DNA of 64,000 bases from Orientallactaga sibirica (GCA_036365145.1 JAEOAD010002617.1:126001-190000), one strand, 5' to 3'. Positions 29,861 through 40,208 are shown, counted from the stretch's first letter. The notes: generated from the sequence alone by a model not told the origin. A program made the numbers and translations.

Positions 29861-30535
29861 TTCTTTTTTTTTTTTTTTTTTTTTTTAATTTTTCAAGGTA
29901 GGGTCCCCTCTAGCCCACGCTGACCTGGAATTCACTATGCAGTCTCAGGATGGCCTCAAACTCATGGTGATCCTCCTACCTCTGACTCCCGAGTGCTGGA
30001 ATTAAATGTGTGTCATTTTTTTTTGTTTGTTTGTTTTTTCTATTTATTTATTTGAGAGCAACAGACAGAGAGAGAAAGAGGCAGATAGAGAGAGAATGGA
30101 CGCGCCAGGGCCTCCAGCCACTGCAAACGAACTCCAGATGCGTGTGCCGCCTTGTGCATCTGGCTGACGTGGGTCACTCTTTTTCTCTCTGTCTGTGTAT
30201 ATATATATTTTTTTCTTTTTTTTTCTTTTTAAAATTTTGCAGGCAAGGGTCTCCATCTCTTAACTGACCTGGAATTCCATCAGTCTCAGCCCCTGCATCT
30301 GAACTCATGGTTCCTTTTCTTTTTGCTGTGATTAGGGTGTCATTTTGTTTGTTTGTTTGTTTGTTTTCAATTCATTTCTTTGAGTCAACAGGGTGGAAAG
30401 AGGCACTAGAGAGAGAATGGATGCCAGGGCCTCCAGCCTCCCAAGTGAACTGGGATCGTGTGCGTGCCTTGTGCATCTGGCTGACGTAGGTTCTCAGTAT
30501 TTTTCTCTCTCTCCCCTTGAAAATACATAAATAGG
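29596..30535. repeat. TTTG-headed tandem units with SINE fragments
   Basis: GTGTCATTTTTTTG plus (TTTG)n recurs at 29597, 30009 and 30336, marking units of about 330-410 bp. Unit 1 starts like an inverted DIP tail and switches to a forward-DIP-like sequence at 29690 (GCTTGCAAAGCCTGCAGG). Unit 2 has an inverted DIP (30040-30176) ending abruptly in CACTCTTTTTCTCTC, the same words that end unit 1's DIP. Unit 3 is the most degraded. Confidence 0.7.
29861..30008 (-). repeat. B1 SINE
   Basis: Inverted copy with about 22 T residues, CAAGGTAGGGTCCCCTCTAG and the GAGTGCTGGAATTAAATG 5' end. The A-box end is replaced by the TTTG unit. Confidence 0.88.
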
Positions 30536-30536
30536 A

Positions 30537-30635
30537 GGAGGAAGGAAGGAAGGAAGGAAGGAAGGAAGGAAAAAGAAAAAAGAAAGAAAGAAAGAAGGAA
30601 AGAAAGAAAGAAAGAAAGAAAGAAAGAAAAAGAGA
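30537..30635. repeat. (GGAA)n/(AAAG)n purine tract
   Basis: About 100 bp of pure purine on the + strand, GGAA units giving way to AAAG units. Confidence 0.95.
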
Positions 30636-30875
30636 GGGGCTGTAGAGATGGCTTAGCAGTTAAGGCCCTTGCCTGCAAAGCCTAAGGATCCAGGTTCGAT
30701 TCCCCAGGACCCATGTAAGCCAGATGCACAGTGTGCAACATGGTACATGTCCCCAAGGGCGTGGGGGGCATACGCATCTGGAGTTCGTTCAAAGGCCCTG
30801 GCATGCTCATTCTCTCTCTGCCTCTTCCTCTCTCTCTCAGTCTCAAAAAATAAAAAAAATAATAATAATAACATA
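30636..30875 (+). repeat. DIP SINE with body insertion
   Basis: Good head and B box. Around 30730-30770 the body holds extra sequence (GTGTGCAACATGGTACATGT), and GTTTGCAGTGGCTGG is lost. Confidence 0.87.
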
Positions 30876-30877
30876 AT

Positions 30878-31060
30878 ACCAGGCGTGGTGGCGCTCACGC
30901 CTTTCATCCCAGCACTGGGGAGGCAGAGGTAGGAGGATGGTGGCCGTGAGTTCGAGGCCAGCCTGAGACGACAGAGTGAATTCCAGGTCAGCCTGGGCTA
31001 GAGCCAGACCCGACCTCGAAAAATCCAAATAAATAAATAAATAATGTAATTAAATTAAAT
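30878..31060 (+). repeat. B1 SINE
   Basis: Forward copy, CAGGCGTGGTGGCGCTCACG with the CTTTCATCCC variant and an AAAT/TTAAA-rich tail. Confidence 0.92.
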
Positions 31061-31157
31061 TAAATTAACAAAACATTTCTGGGTCAAGTAGAAATGACTC
31101 CTTTGCACATTTGACTGTTATTTGTGTGGGTGTGTATATATATATATGTATATATAT

Positions 31158-31343
31158 ATAATTTATTATTTTATTTAGTGTGTATGAGAGTACCAGGGTC
31201 TCTCATCGCTGCAACCAAACTCCAGACTCATGCGCCACTTTGTGCATCTTCTGCCTTTATGTGGGTATCGGGGAATCGAACACCCCCCTCGCCCCCCGCC
31301 CCCCGCCGGCCCATCGGGCATTGCATCTCCTTGGCCTTCCAGG
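31158..31343 (-). repeat. DIP SINE, diverged
   Basis: Inverted copy recognisable from GTACCAGGGTCTCTCATCGC to GGGGAATCGAACACC. The head side is replaced by a C-rich stretch (31286-31310) and GGCATTGCATCTCCTTGGCC. Confidence 0.7.
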
Positions 31344-31748
31344 AAAAAAAAAAAAATCACATTTTATTTAGCACCGCAGCTGCATCCGTTTCGTGAGAAG
31401 GGCCCGGCGTGGTGCCGACATGTATTCCTGAGACAGCCACAGCGTGAAGGGGGGGCTGGGGGGCTGGTGCACAGCAGAGGGTCACGGTCATTAATCTTGA
31501 GGGAGTGGGGGATGCGTAACCCCAAGAGTATCCTCGTTGATATTCCTGTCTGAGCTTGTGTTGTGTCAGCCCTGACGAGGGACTGTCATCTCCAAGGCCT
31601 CTGTAAATATATTTATTTATGTATGTATTCATTTACATATTTATTCACATATTTACTATTTTACTTATTTATTAATTGATGTATTTATTTATGTATTTAT
31701 TAAATTACTTATTTTAATTTATGCATTTATTTACTTATTTGTTTATGC
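31344..31748. other. single-copy then TTTA-rich stretch
   Basis: 31344-31600 is single copy with a G-rich run near 31450 and no recognisable gene. 31601-31748 is imperfect TTTA/TGTA repeat. Confidence 0.55.
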
Positions 31749-31967
31749 ACTTTTTTTTTTTTTTTTTGCATCCTTCCAACGCGGGCTCCGTGCGTGACAA
31801 CCTATCTCAGTCGTGCAAAACCCGCGTGGCGTCTCGTTCACCAACAGACCTGAGCAGGCGTCATTTTTTTTTTTTTTTCCAGCATTCAGAATTCAGGAAC
31901 AGTTAAGCTTCCAGCATTCCACGAGGCCACGGGCTTAATTCAGACTCACAGCTTTATTTTAACATTT
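31749..31967. other. single-copy with T runs
   Basis: About 220 bp with CpG-bearing sequence (CCAACGCGGGCTCCGTGCGT), two T runs and the direct repeat TCCAGCATTC (31879, 31910). Confidence 0.5.
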
Positions 31968-31971
31968 TTTA

Positions 31972-32164
31972 AAAATAGATTTATTTTATTTATTAGAGGC
32001 TGAGAAAGGTAGATATAGAGAGAATGGGTGCACCAGGGCCTCCAGCCACTTGCAAACGAACTCCAGACGCGTGCGCCCCCTTGTGCATCTGGCTTACGTG
32101 GGACCTGGGGAATCGAACCGGGGTCCTTTGGCTTTGCAGGCAAACGCCTTAACCGCCTTAACCA
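31972..32164 (-). repeat. DIP SINE, head truncated
   Basis: Inverted copy ending at GCCTTAACCGCCTTAACCA. The final CTAAGCCATCTCTCCAGCCC is missing, which is 5' truncation. Confidence 0.88.
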
Positions 32165-32469
32165 ATTCATTTTGTTTTTATAGTTTACTTACTTCTTTTT
32201 TTTGTTGTTGTTGTTCTTGCTGTGAGTGGATACTGCAGAGGTGGTAATTTATAAAGCAAGAAAGGTTAATTCATTGCATGGTTCTGACAATGGTGAGGCA
32301 CTCTGTTCAGGATCTGACTCTCCGCACAGGCCTGGCTGTGTGCATGGAATGATCCAGAAATCATAGGATGTGGCAGAAAAGAAAACAAACAAACAAACAA
32401 AAAAAACTTCATCTATCAACTCATTTTAAAAATATTTTTATTTTATTTATTTTATTTTTTTTAATTATT
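32165..32469. other. unidentified, possibly an old repeat
   Basis: About 300 bp with (TTG)n and (CAAA)n runs. GGTAATTTATAAAGCAAGAA and CATGGTTCTGACAATGGTGA have the look of an old interspersed repeat, but I cannot name the family. Confidence 0.4.
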
Positions 32470-32706
32470 TTTTTTTGACAACTTCTATACTCACATTCCC
32501 CTTTAGAACTCCACTGTCCATCATATCCCCTCCCTCTCTCCATGAGTCTCTCTTTTAATTTGATGTCATCATCTTTTTCTTCTATTTTTGAGGGTCTTGT
32601 GGAGGTATTGCTAGGCACTGCAAGGTCATGGATATCGAGGCCAATTTCTGTCTGGACAGTTGCATTGTAAGGAGTCGTACCCTTCCTTTGGCTCTTCCAT
32701 TCTATA
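32470..32706 (-). repeat. L1 3' end
   Basis: Inverted: TTGACAACTTCTATACTCAC to CCTTTGGCTCTTCCATTCTA. A short segment after the poly(A) is missing compared with 15903-16203. Confidence 0.8.
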
Positions 32707-32731
32707 TTTTCATTATTTATTTATTATTTAT

Positions 32732-32884
32732 TTTTTTTTCGGTTTTTTCGAGGTAGGGTCTCACTCTGGCCCAGGCTGACCTGGAATTAACTCTGTCGTC
32801 TCAGGGTGGCCTCGAACTCACGGCGATCCTCCTACCTCTGCCTCCCGAGTGCTGGGATTAAAGGCGTGCGCCACCACACACGGC
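32732..32884 (-). repeat. B1 SINE, well preserved
   Basis: Inverted full-length copy, TTCGAGGTAGGGTCTCACTC to GCGTGCGCCACCACACACGG. Confidence 0.94.
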
Positions 32885-33061
32885 TTGTATTTTTATTTTT
32901 ATCTATTTATTTGAAAGAGAGAGAGAGCCGCTGCAAAGGAACTCGGGCGCACGCACCACCTTGTGCATCTGGCTTTTTACGTGGCTCCTGGGGAATCGAA
33001 CCTGGGTCCTCTGGCTTTGCAGGTAAAGCGTCTTAAGCGCTGAGCCACCCCTCTGCAGCCC
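32885..33061 (-). repeat. DIP SINE, internally deleted
   Basis: Inverted copy in which AATGGGCACGCCAGGGCCTC is lost, so the (GA)n tract joins GCCGCTGCAAAGGAACTC. Confidence 0.87.
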
Positions 33062-33162
33062 CATATGCCAGCTCTCCAATATACCAACTCTCAATGGTCC
33101 AGTCATTGAGTGAGGAGTCGCCACGTGGATTTAAGTGGAGATTCAAAGTATAGATTTTGCAA

Positions 33163-33163
<1 letters not shown>

Positions 33164-33208
<45 letters not shown>

Positions 33209-33211
33209 TAA
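33164..33211. repeat. (AAT)n microsatellite
   Basis: About 14 AAT units with no SINE attached. Confidence 0.95.
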
Positions 33212-33693
33212 TGCTCTGATGATCTGGGAGACTAAATGGACAAGGATTCTTGTGATAATTTGAGAAAGAAAAAAAAAAAAAAACAAACAGAAAAGAAGGT
33301 GGGGGAGGAAGGAGACTGGCAGTAAAGTTTATGCCAGAATGAATCTGCAATTCTAATAGCTTTGTGATGCGGTTTAGTAACTGTTAGGCGGCTGCTGAAC
33401 AAAAACAAAAATAGCAAAAGAAAAAAAACACCCCAAAGGCAGGAAAGTGCCGGACGGTTTTTGAAAATCAGATGCAAAAAAAAAAAAAAAAAAAATCATG
33501 ACCATTTGACACCCCTGTTGAGGGGAAAATAAAATTTATTTCCTGCCTAATTGAACGCCGTGATTAAACGCACTTTAGAAAGGAACATTATCAATCTAAT
33601 AAAAGAGAGAGAGAGAGAGAAAGAGAGGGGAAGGAAGCTAAAATATTATTTTAGACGAGAAAATGATATGTGTTTTTTGTTTCTTTCTTTTCT
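33212..33693. other. single-copy island
   Basis: About 480 bp with A runs at 33269 and 33476. The sequences around 33330-33390 (GAATCTGCAATTCTAATAGC) and 33545-33600 look conserved and non-coding. No exon signal. Confidence 0.5.
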
Positions 33694-33709
33694 AAAGATT
33701 TATTTATAT

Positions 33710-33756
<47 letters not shown>

Positions 33757-33929
33757 TTAGAGAATGGATGCGCCAGGGTCTCCAGCCACTGCCAACGCAC
33801 TGCAGACGCATGAGCTCCCCCCGCCGCCCTTGTGCATCTGGCTTACGTGGGTCCTGGGGAATCGAACCTGGGTCCTTTGGCTTTGCAGGCAAACGCCTTC
33901 ACTGCTGCGCCATCCCTCCCTCCAGCCCT
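33694..33929 (-). repeat. DIP SINE with (TTTA)n tail
   Basis: Inverted copy with about 16 TTTA units, no (GA)n tract, a GC-rich insertion (CTCCCCCCGCCGCCCTTG) and the head CCATCCCTCCCTCCAGCCC. Confidence 0.9.
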
Positions 33930-33933
33930 GGTT

Positions 33934-34225
33934 TTTAAAATATGTTTTATTTATTTATTTGAGAGAGAGAGAGAGAGGGAGGGAGAGAGAATGGACACGC
34001 CAGGGCCTCCAGCCACCCACCGCAAATGAACTCCAGAAGCATGCGCCCCCTTGTGCATCTGGCTTATGTGGGTCCTGGGGAATCGAACTGGGGTCCTTTG
34101 GCTTTGCAGGCAAACGCCTTCACTGCTGAGCCATCTCTCTCTCTCTCTGTCTGTCTCTACCTCCTTCTCTCTCTTAAATAAATAAATAAATAAATAAATA
34201 ATAAATAAATAATAAATAAATAAAC
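33934..34225 (-). repeat. DIP SINE fused to an opposite DIP tail
   Basis: Inverted DIP (33934-34135) whose head ends GAGCCATCTCTCTC. It then continues as a forward DIP 3' end: (CT)n, CTGTCTGTCTCTACC and AAATAAATAAATAA. The fusion occurs at the shared CTCTCT word. Confidence 0.85.
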
Positions 34226-34301
34226 AGGAAGACAGGAAAAAAAGGAGGGGTGGAGGGACTGAAGGAAAAGAGTGTAAAGAAACCAGAAGAAGAGAAAAAA
34301 G

Positions 34302-35310
34302 CTTTTCTTTTCCTTTCCTTTTCTTTTCTTTCCTTTTCTCTTTTCCTTTCCTTTCTCTTTTCCTTTTCCTTTCTCTTTTCTTTTTTTCTTTTTTCTTTCT
34401 CTTTCCTTTTCTTTTCCTTTCCTTTCCTTTTCTTTCTTTCCTTTCCTTTCCTTTCTCTTTTCCTTTTTTCTTTTCCTTTCCTTTTTCCTTTTCCTTTTTT
34501 CTTTTCCTTTTTCCTTTTCCTTTCCTTTCCTTTTCCTTTCCTTTCCTTTTCCTTTCCTTTCTTTTTCCCTTTCCTTTCCTTTCCTTTCCTTTCCTTTCCT
34601 TTCTCCTTTCCTTTCCTTTCTTTTCCTTTTCCTTTCCTTTTCTTTTCCTTTCCTTTTCTTTCCTTTCTTTTCCTTTCCTTTTTTCCTTTCCTTTCTTTTC
34701 CTTTTTCTTTCCTTTTCTTTTTTTTCTTTTCCTTTCTTTCCTTTTCCTTCCTTTCTTTTTCCTTTTCTTTCCTTTCCCCTTTCCCTTTCCTTCCTTTCTC
34801 CTTTCCCTTCCCTTCCTTTTCTCTTTTTCCCTTTTCCTTTCCCTTTCCTTTCCTTCCTTTCCTTTCCCTTCCTTCCTTCCCTTTCCTTTCCCTTTCCTTC
34901 CTTTCCCTTCCCCTTCCTTTTTCCTTTTTTCCCTTTTCCTTCCCTTCCTTTTCTTTTCCTTTCCCCTTTTCCCTTCTTTTCCTTTCTTTTTTCCTTTCCT
35001 TTCCTTCCTTTCCTTTCCTTTCCCCCCTTCCTTTCCTTTCCTTTCCTTCCCTTTCCCTTTTTCCCTTTCCTTTCCTTTCCCTTCCTTTCCCTTTCCTTCC
35101 CCCCCCTTTCCTTTCTTTCCTTCTTTTTCTTCCTTCCTTCCTTTCCTTTCCTTTCCTCCCTTCCTTTCCTTTCCTTTCCTTTCCTTTCCTTTCCTTTCTT
35201 TTTCCTTTCCCTTTCCTTTCCCTTTCCTTTCCTTTCTTTTCTTTTCCTTTCCTTTCCTTTCTTTTCCTTTCTTCTTTCTCTTCTTTCTTCTTTTTTTCTT
35301 TTCCCCCTTT
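34302..35310. repeat. 1-kb (TTTCC)n-type polypyrimidine tract
   Basis: About 1009 bp of almost pure pyrimidine on the + strand, variants of TTTCC, TTTTCC, TTTC and TTCCC. With no stop codon possible in most frames it yields open frames of 450 residues (+, Phe/Ser/Leu/Pro) and 450-483 residues (-, Lys/Glu/Gly/Arg), none of which is a real gene. Long polypurine-polypyrimidine mirror tracts of this kind can form triplex (H-) DNA. Confidence 0.97.
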
Positions 35311-35609
35311 CGCTGCAGTGTGGAGTTTGGTTCCAGCGTGTCCTGCAAGGAACGTTTTGTCACGAGCCTCCTGTCCCCAAAGCATGTTGAGCGACCCTTC
35401 AAGAGGACACCTCGGAGATGGACCCCAGGGGGAAAAGTCCTTACTGGCCACTGCCTGGCACCTGTTCCTCTTCCTGCTTTCTGATGTCATCTCTGAGGAC
35501 CCTGTGTTCTCCAGCCATTGTGACATCCATCAGCATATCAGAGACGCAGGTATTCTGTTATTGAACCCCCCACCACCACCACCAAAAGAAAAAAAAATTT
35601 GAATTTCTG
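35311..35609. other. single-copy stretch after the TTTCC tract
   Basis: CCCTTTCGCTGCAG at 35305-35318 could serve as a splice acceptor and GACGCAGGTATTC at 35545 as a weak donor. The frame between is open on + but also on -, and no family is recognisable. Ends with (CCA)n and an A run. Confidence 0.45.
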
Positions 35610-35775
35610 GCCGGGCATGGTGGCGGCACACGCCTGGAATCCCAGCACTGGGGAGGCAGAGGTGGGAGGATCGTGGGCCGTGAGTTCGAGGCCAGGCTGA
35701 GATGATAAAGTGGCTTCCAGGTCAGCCCGGGCTAGAACGAGACCCGACCTTGTTAAAAATAAAAGAAAAGAAAAT
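35610..35775 (+). repeat. B1 SINE
   Basis: Forward copy, GCCGGGCATGGTGGCGGCAC, slightly diverged, with a purine-rich tail. Confidence 0.92.
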
Positions 35776-36478
35776 AAAAGACAAACGAAAGCCAAAGAAA
35801 TTGAAAAAGAAAGAGGAGAGAGACGCTCTTGAGAAAACAAGCGATTTTCTTGAGAGACTTAATGGAAATAAATTTTTTTAAGAAAAAAAGAAAGAAAAAG
35901 CTAAAAACATGTTCAGAATTAAAGGGAAAACAATATCAGGCTGAAAAATAAGATGAAAAGATGACAGTGGAAAAGGTGAATATTGTAGACCAGCATAAAC
36001 TGTCTCTATTCTATTCTAATTTTTTGTTTGTTTGTTTGTTTAATAAGCTTGGATGTTCTGAAACGAAAATTAACCCCGGGCAGTTTTGTTAAGGGCCTAG
36101 CAAGTCGGTGGAGGAGTCAGCTTCCAATGAACGGGGCGATAAAGGGCGACAGGAAATAAATGCAATTATTCTGTTGTGAGATTCCCGAGGGATGCGTGCA
36201 CTTTGGAAGGTCGGGTTTTTTTAAATTAATTAATTTATTTTTTTTTAAAGTATACCGTCATAAGTTGAACACAAAACACTGGACTGTCAGGAGGATGCGT
36301 TTTCTCCAGAACTTTCCGAGGTCCTGCAAGTTGTCTGAGACGGGGGGTGACGTCGCTGCTGTTCACAGGATGCCAGAGGCCGGACGCCTCAAAGGATAAT
36401 TGCTGACCACCTTGGCTCTTTGGAGGTGCCCGCCCCGCACCCCCCGTGCACGCATGGTAGGCTGTGTCTGGTGGGGTA
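35776..36478. other. single-copy region
   Basis: About 700 bp: a purine-rich first third, (TTTG)n at 36025-36041, then CpG-bearing sequence at 36300-36460 with a CRE-like GTGACGTCGC (36347). No recognisable exon. Confidence 0.5.
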
Positions 36479-36572
36479 GATTTATTTATTTATTATTATT
36501 TTATTTATTTATTTATTATTATTATATTTATTTATTATTATTTTATTTATTCATATATTATATTATTTATTT

Positions 36573-36602
<30 letters not shown>
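36479..36602. repeat. (TTTA/TTATTA)n microsatellite
   Basis: About 124 bp of TTTA and TTATTA units. It heads a row of inverted B1 copies. Confidence 0.95.
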
Positions 36603-36603
<1 letters not shown>

Positions 36604-37523
36604 TTGGTTTCCGAGATAGGGTGTCGCTCAAAGCCCAGGCTGACTCTGGAATTCACTCTGTCTCTGTCGTCTCAGGGTGGCCTTGAACTCACGGCCATGG
36701 ATCCTCCTGCCTCTGCCTCCCAAGTGCTGCTGGGGTGAAAGGCGTGGGGGGGGGGTCCCACCACACCTGGCTTTATTTTATTATTGTTATTATTACTTTA
36801 AAATATCTTATTTATTTATTGTTTTTGGTTTTTCGAGGTAGGGTCTCACTCTGGTCCAGGCTGACCTGGAATTCACTATGTCATCTCAGGGCGGCCTTGA
36901 ACTCATGGTGATGCTCCTACCTCTGCCTCCTGAGTGCTGGGATTAAAGGCGTGCACCACCATGCCCGGCTTATTTATTTATTTTTATTTTTAAATAATTT
37001 TTCTTATTTTTTTGAGGTAGGGTCTCACTCTAGCCCAGACTGACCTGGAATTCACTATGTAGTCTCAGGGTGGCCTCGAACTCATGGCGATCCTCCTACC
37101 TCTGCCTCCCAAGTGCTGGGATTAAAGGCGTGCACCACCACGCCCAGTTTATTTATTTATTTTTTAATTTATTTTTTTATTATTTTTTTGAGGTAGGGTG
37201 TCACTCTAGCCCAGGCTGACCTGGAAATCACTATGTAGTCTCAGGGTGGCCTCGAACTCATGGCGATCCTCCTACCTCTGCCTCCCAAGTGCTGGGATTT
37301 AAGGTGTGCGGCAACATGCCCAGTTTGTTTGTATATTTATTTATTTATTTATTTTTATTTTTAGATTATTTTTCTTTTTTTTTTTTGAGGTAGGGTCTCA
37401 CTCTAGCCCAGACTGACCTGGAATTCACTATGTAGTCTCAGGGTGGCCTCGAACTCATGGTGATCCTCCTACCTCTGCCTCCCGAGTGCTGGGATTAAAG
37501 GCGTGCACCACCACGCCCGGCTT
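36603..37523 (-). repeat. inverted B1 array, 5 copies
   Basis: B1 copies at about 36603-36772, 36821-36971, 37009-37148, 37185-37324 and 37382-37522, all inverted and separated by TTTATTTATTT-rich spacers. The last four have a period of 176-197 bp. Copies 3 to 5 share GAGGTAGGGT(C/G)TCACTCTAG and the A-box variant CCCAGTTT or CCCGGCTT, which fits tandem amplification. The first is the most diverged (GTGCTGCTGGGGTGAAAGGC plus a G run). Confidence 0.9.
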
Positions 37524-37544
37524 GTTATTTTATTATTATTTTTA

Positions 37545-38245
37545 ATGAGAGTGTTGCAGTCAGGTTCCCATTTGCTGGCAGAAACCACCTGACCAAGAAC
37601 AGCTTTTTTTGGGGGGGGGGTGTGGGGAAAAAAGGGTTTATTTTGGCTTACAGACTCGAGGGGACGCTCCATGAAGCCAGGGGAAAATGACGGCACGAGC
37701 AGAGGGTGGACATCACACCCTGGCCAGCATCGGGTGGACAACAGCCACAGGAGAGTGTGCCAGACACTGGCTGTAACACCCATAAGCCCACCCCCAGCAA
37801 TACACCACCTCCAGGAGGCTCCGATTCCCAAATCTCCATCAGCTGGGGACCTAGCGTTCAGAACCCCTAAGTTTATGGGGGACCCCTGAATCCAAACAGC
37901 ACAGGGATCTTAGAAGATGGTGCAGTCAGGTTCACACTGCTGGCAGAAATCACCTGACCAAGAGCAGCTTGTGGGGGAAAAAGGGTTTTTCTTGATTTAT
38001 GGACTCGAGGGGAAGCTCCACGATGGCAGGGAAAACGATGGCACGAGCAGAGGGTGGACATCACCCCCTGGCCAGCATCAGGTGGACAACAGCCACAGGA
38101 GAGTGTGCCAGACACTGGCTGTAACACCCATAAGCCCACCCCCAACAATACACCACCTCCAGGAGGCTCCGATTCCCAGATCTCCATCAGCTGGGGACCT
38201 AGCATTCAGAACCCCTAAGTTTATGGGGGACCCCTGAGTCAGACC
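37545..38245. repeat. tandem pair of an unidentified ~340-bp element
   Basis: Copies at 37554-37890 and 37921-38240. Both start with a form of GCAGTCAGGTTC, share CAGAGGGTGGACATCAC and GACACTGGCTGTAACACCCA, and end AGTTTATGGGGGACCCCTGA. The central 200 bp are nearly identical. The 3' end resembles old mammalian LTR repeats, but I cannot assign it. The mirrored open frames at 37620-37889 and 37917-38237 are products of the duplication. Confidence 0.85.
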
Positions 38246-38249
38246 ACCA

Positions 38250-38445
38250 CAGAGAGGGAGAGAGAGAGAGAGAGAGAATTGGCACGCCAAGGCCTTAGCC
38301 AGTACCAATGAAGTCCAGATACGTGTGCCACCTTGTGCACCTGAGTCACCTCGTGGCTCTGGCTTACGTGGGCTCTGGGGAGTTGAACCGGGGTCCTTAC
38401 GCTTTGCAGGTAAGTGCCTTAACCGCAAAGCCATCTCTCCAGGTC
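38250..38445 (-). repeat. DIP SINE with body insertion
   Basis: Inverted copy with about 20 extra bases (ACCTGAGTCACCTCGTGGCT) in the body before CTGGCTTACGTGG, at the same site as the long-variant block but of different sequence. Confidence 0.85.
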
Positions 38446-38458
38446 AGGAGTTATATAT

Positions 38459-39500
38459 TTATTTATTTCCTATTTTATTCTATTTTTCTATTCTATTCTA
38501 TTCTATTCTATTCTATTCTATTTTATATTCTATTCTATTTTATTCTATTCTATTTTTCTATTCTATTCTATTCTATTCTATTTTTATATTCTATTCTATT
38601 TTTCTATTCTATTCTATTTTTCTATTCTATTCTATTCTATTCTATTCTATTCTATTTTTCTATTCTATTCTGTTCTATTTTTTTTTTTTATTCTATTCTA
38701 TTCTTCTATTCTATTCTATTCTATTCTATTTTTCTATTCTATTTTTCTATTCTATTTTTCTATTCTATTTTTCTATTCTATTTATTCTATTCTATTCTAT
38801 TCTATTCTATTCTATTCTATTCTATTCTATTTTTCCATTCTATTCTATTCTATTCTATTCTATTCTATTTTTTTTCCATTCTATTCTATTTTTCTATTCT
38901 ATTCTGTTCTATTCTATTTTTATATTCTATTCTATTCTATTCTATGCTATTCTATTTTTCTATTCTATGCTATTCTATTTTTTCTATTTTATGCTATTCT
39001 ATTTTTCTATTCTATTCTATTCTATTCTATTCTATTCTATTCTATTCTATTCTATTCTATTCTTTTTCCATTCCATTCTTTCTATTCTATTCTATTCTAT
39101 TCTATTCTATTCTATTCTATTCTATTCTATTCTATTCTATTCTATTCTATTCTTTTTCCATTCCATTCATTCTATTCTATTCTATTCTATTCTATTCTAT
39201 TCTATTCTATTCTATTCTATTCTATTCTATTGTATTCTATTCTATTCTATTGTATTCTATTGTATTCTATTCTATTCTATTCTATTCTATTCTATTCTAT
39301 TCTATTTTTGTATTCTATTCTATCCTATTTTTCTATTCTTCTATTCTATTCTATTCTATTCTATTCTATTCTATTCTATTCTATTCTATTCTATTCTATT
39401 CTATTCTATTCTATTCTATCCTATCCTATCCTATCCTATCCTATCCTATCCTATCCTATCCTATCCTATCCTATCCTATCCTATCCCTATCCTATCCTAA
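38459..39500. repeat. 1-kb (ATTCT)n pentanucleotide tract
   Basis: About 1040 bp of TTCTA/ATTCT pentamers with TTTTCTATT interruptions, GTTCT and ATGCT variants and two TTTTTCCATTCCATTC blocks (39063, 39154). The last 85 bp (39417-39500) are (TATCC)n instead. The 391-409-residue open frames (Ser-Ile-Leu-Phe-Tyr repeats) are translations of the tract. Confidence 0.97.
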
Positions 39501-39506
39501 ATTCTA

Positions 39507-39664
39507 TTTTTTTTGTCACAGTAGGATTGTGCTGTAGTCCAGGCTGACCCGGAATTCACTATGCCATCTCGGGCTGGCTTCGAACTCACGGCCATGGTCC
39601 TCCTACCTCTGCCTCCCGTGTGCTGCTGGGATGAAAGGTGTGCGCGCCCGTGGACACACCCAGC
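39507..39664 (-). repeat. B1 SINE, diverged
   Basis: Inverted copy with GACCCGGAATTCACTATGCC and GTGTGCTGCTGGGATG. The 5' end is altered (GCGCGCCCGTGGACACACCC). Confidence 0.87.
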
Positions 39665-39738
39665 TGATTGATATTTTTATTTTATATTTTTAAATTAAAT
39701 TAAATTAAATTTTTATTTTATTTATTTTATTTTATTTT

Positions 39739-39872
39739 AGTTTTTGGATTTTCAAGATAGGTTATCTCTCTAGCCCAGGCTGACCCGGAATTCACTATGC
39801 CATCTCAGGCTGGCTTCGAACTCCCGGCCGCAATCCTCCTGCCTCTGTCTCCCGAGTGCTGCTGGGATTCGG
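39739..39872 (-). repeat. B1 SINE, 5'-truncated
   Basis: Inverted copy related to the previous one (GACCCGGAATTCACTATGCC) and ending at GAGTGCTGCTGGGATTC. The A-box portion is missing. Confidence 0.87.
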
Positions 39873-40013
39873 ATTTTGAGGGTTCTTGGTTCTCCCCATC
39901 CCATGGTAGTGGTGAGAATAACTCACGTTCGAGGCCGACAACCACGTTCGCCAAAAGATCAGACGTGGAGTCTTAGGTACATCGACAGAGAGATAAAATC
40001 AAAACCAGCATCG

Positions 40014-40208
40014 GGGGCTGGAGAGACGGCTTAGCTGTGAAGGCGCATGCCTGCGAAGCCGAAGGACCCAGGTTCGATTCCCCAGCACCCACATCAAGCC
40101 AGATGCACAAGGGGGCGCATGCATCCGGAGTTTGCTTGCAGTGCCTGGAGGCCCTGGTGTGCCCGTTCTCTCTCTGTCGCTCTCAAATAAATAAATTAAT
40201 TAAAATTT
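40014..40208 (+). repeat. DIP SINE
   Basis: Forward full-length copy, GGGGCTGGAGAGACGGCTTA with B box GGTTCGATTCCCCAGC. Confidence 0.92.

Noticed and set aside
31601..31748. Degenerate TTTA/TGTA stretch as a telomere-like repeat
   Set aside because: No TTAGGG or close variant occurs; the units are ordinary tail-type tetramers.
35319..35551. Possible exon between CGCTGCAG and GCAGGTATTC
   Set aside because: The pyrimidine tract is the simple repeat itself, the donor is weak, both strands are open and the translation matches nothing I know.
33951..35602. Open frames of 450-483 residues on both strands (Lys/Glu-rich on -, Phe/Ser/Leu/Pro-rich on +)
   Set aside because: They are translations of the TTTCC tract, which cannot form stop codons in most frames. 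No non-repeat domain is present.
38308..39547. Open frames of 391-409 residues made of Ser-Ile-Leu-Phe-Tyr repeats
   Set aside because: Translation of the ATTCT pentamer tract. Pentamers cycle through all frames, so several frames stay open together.
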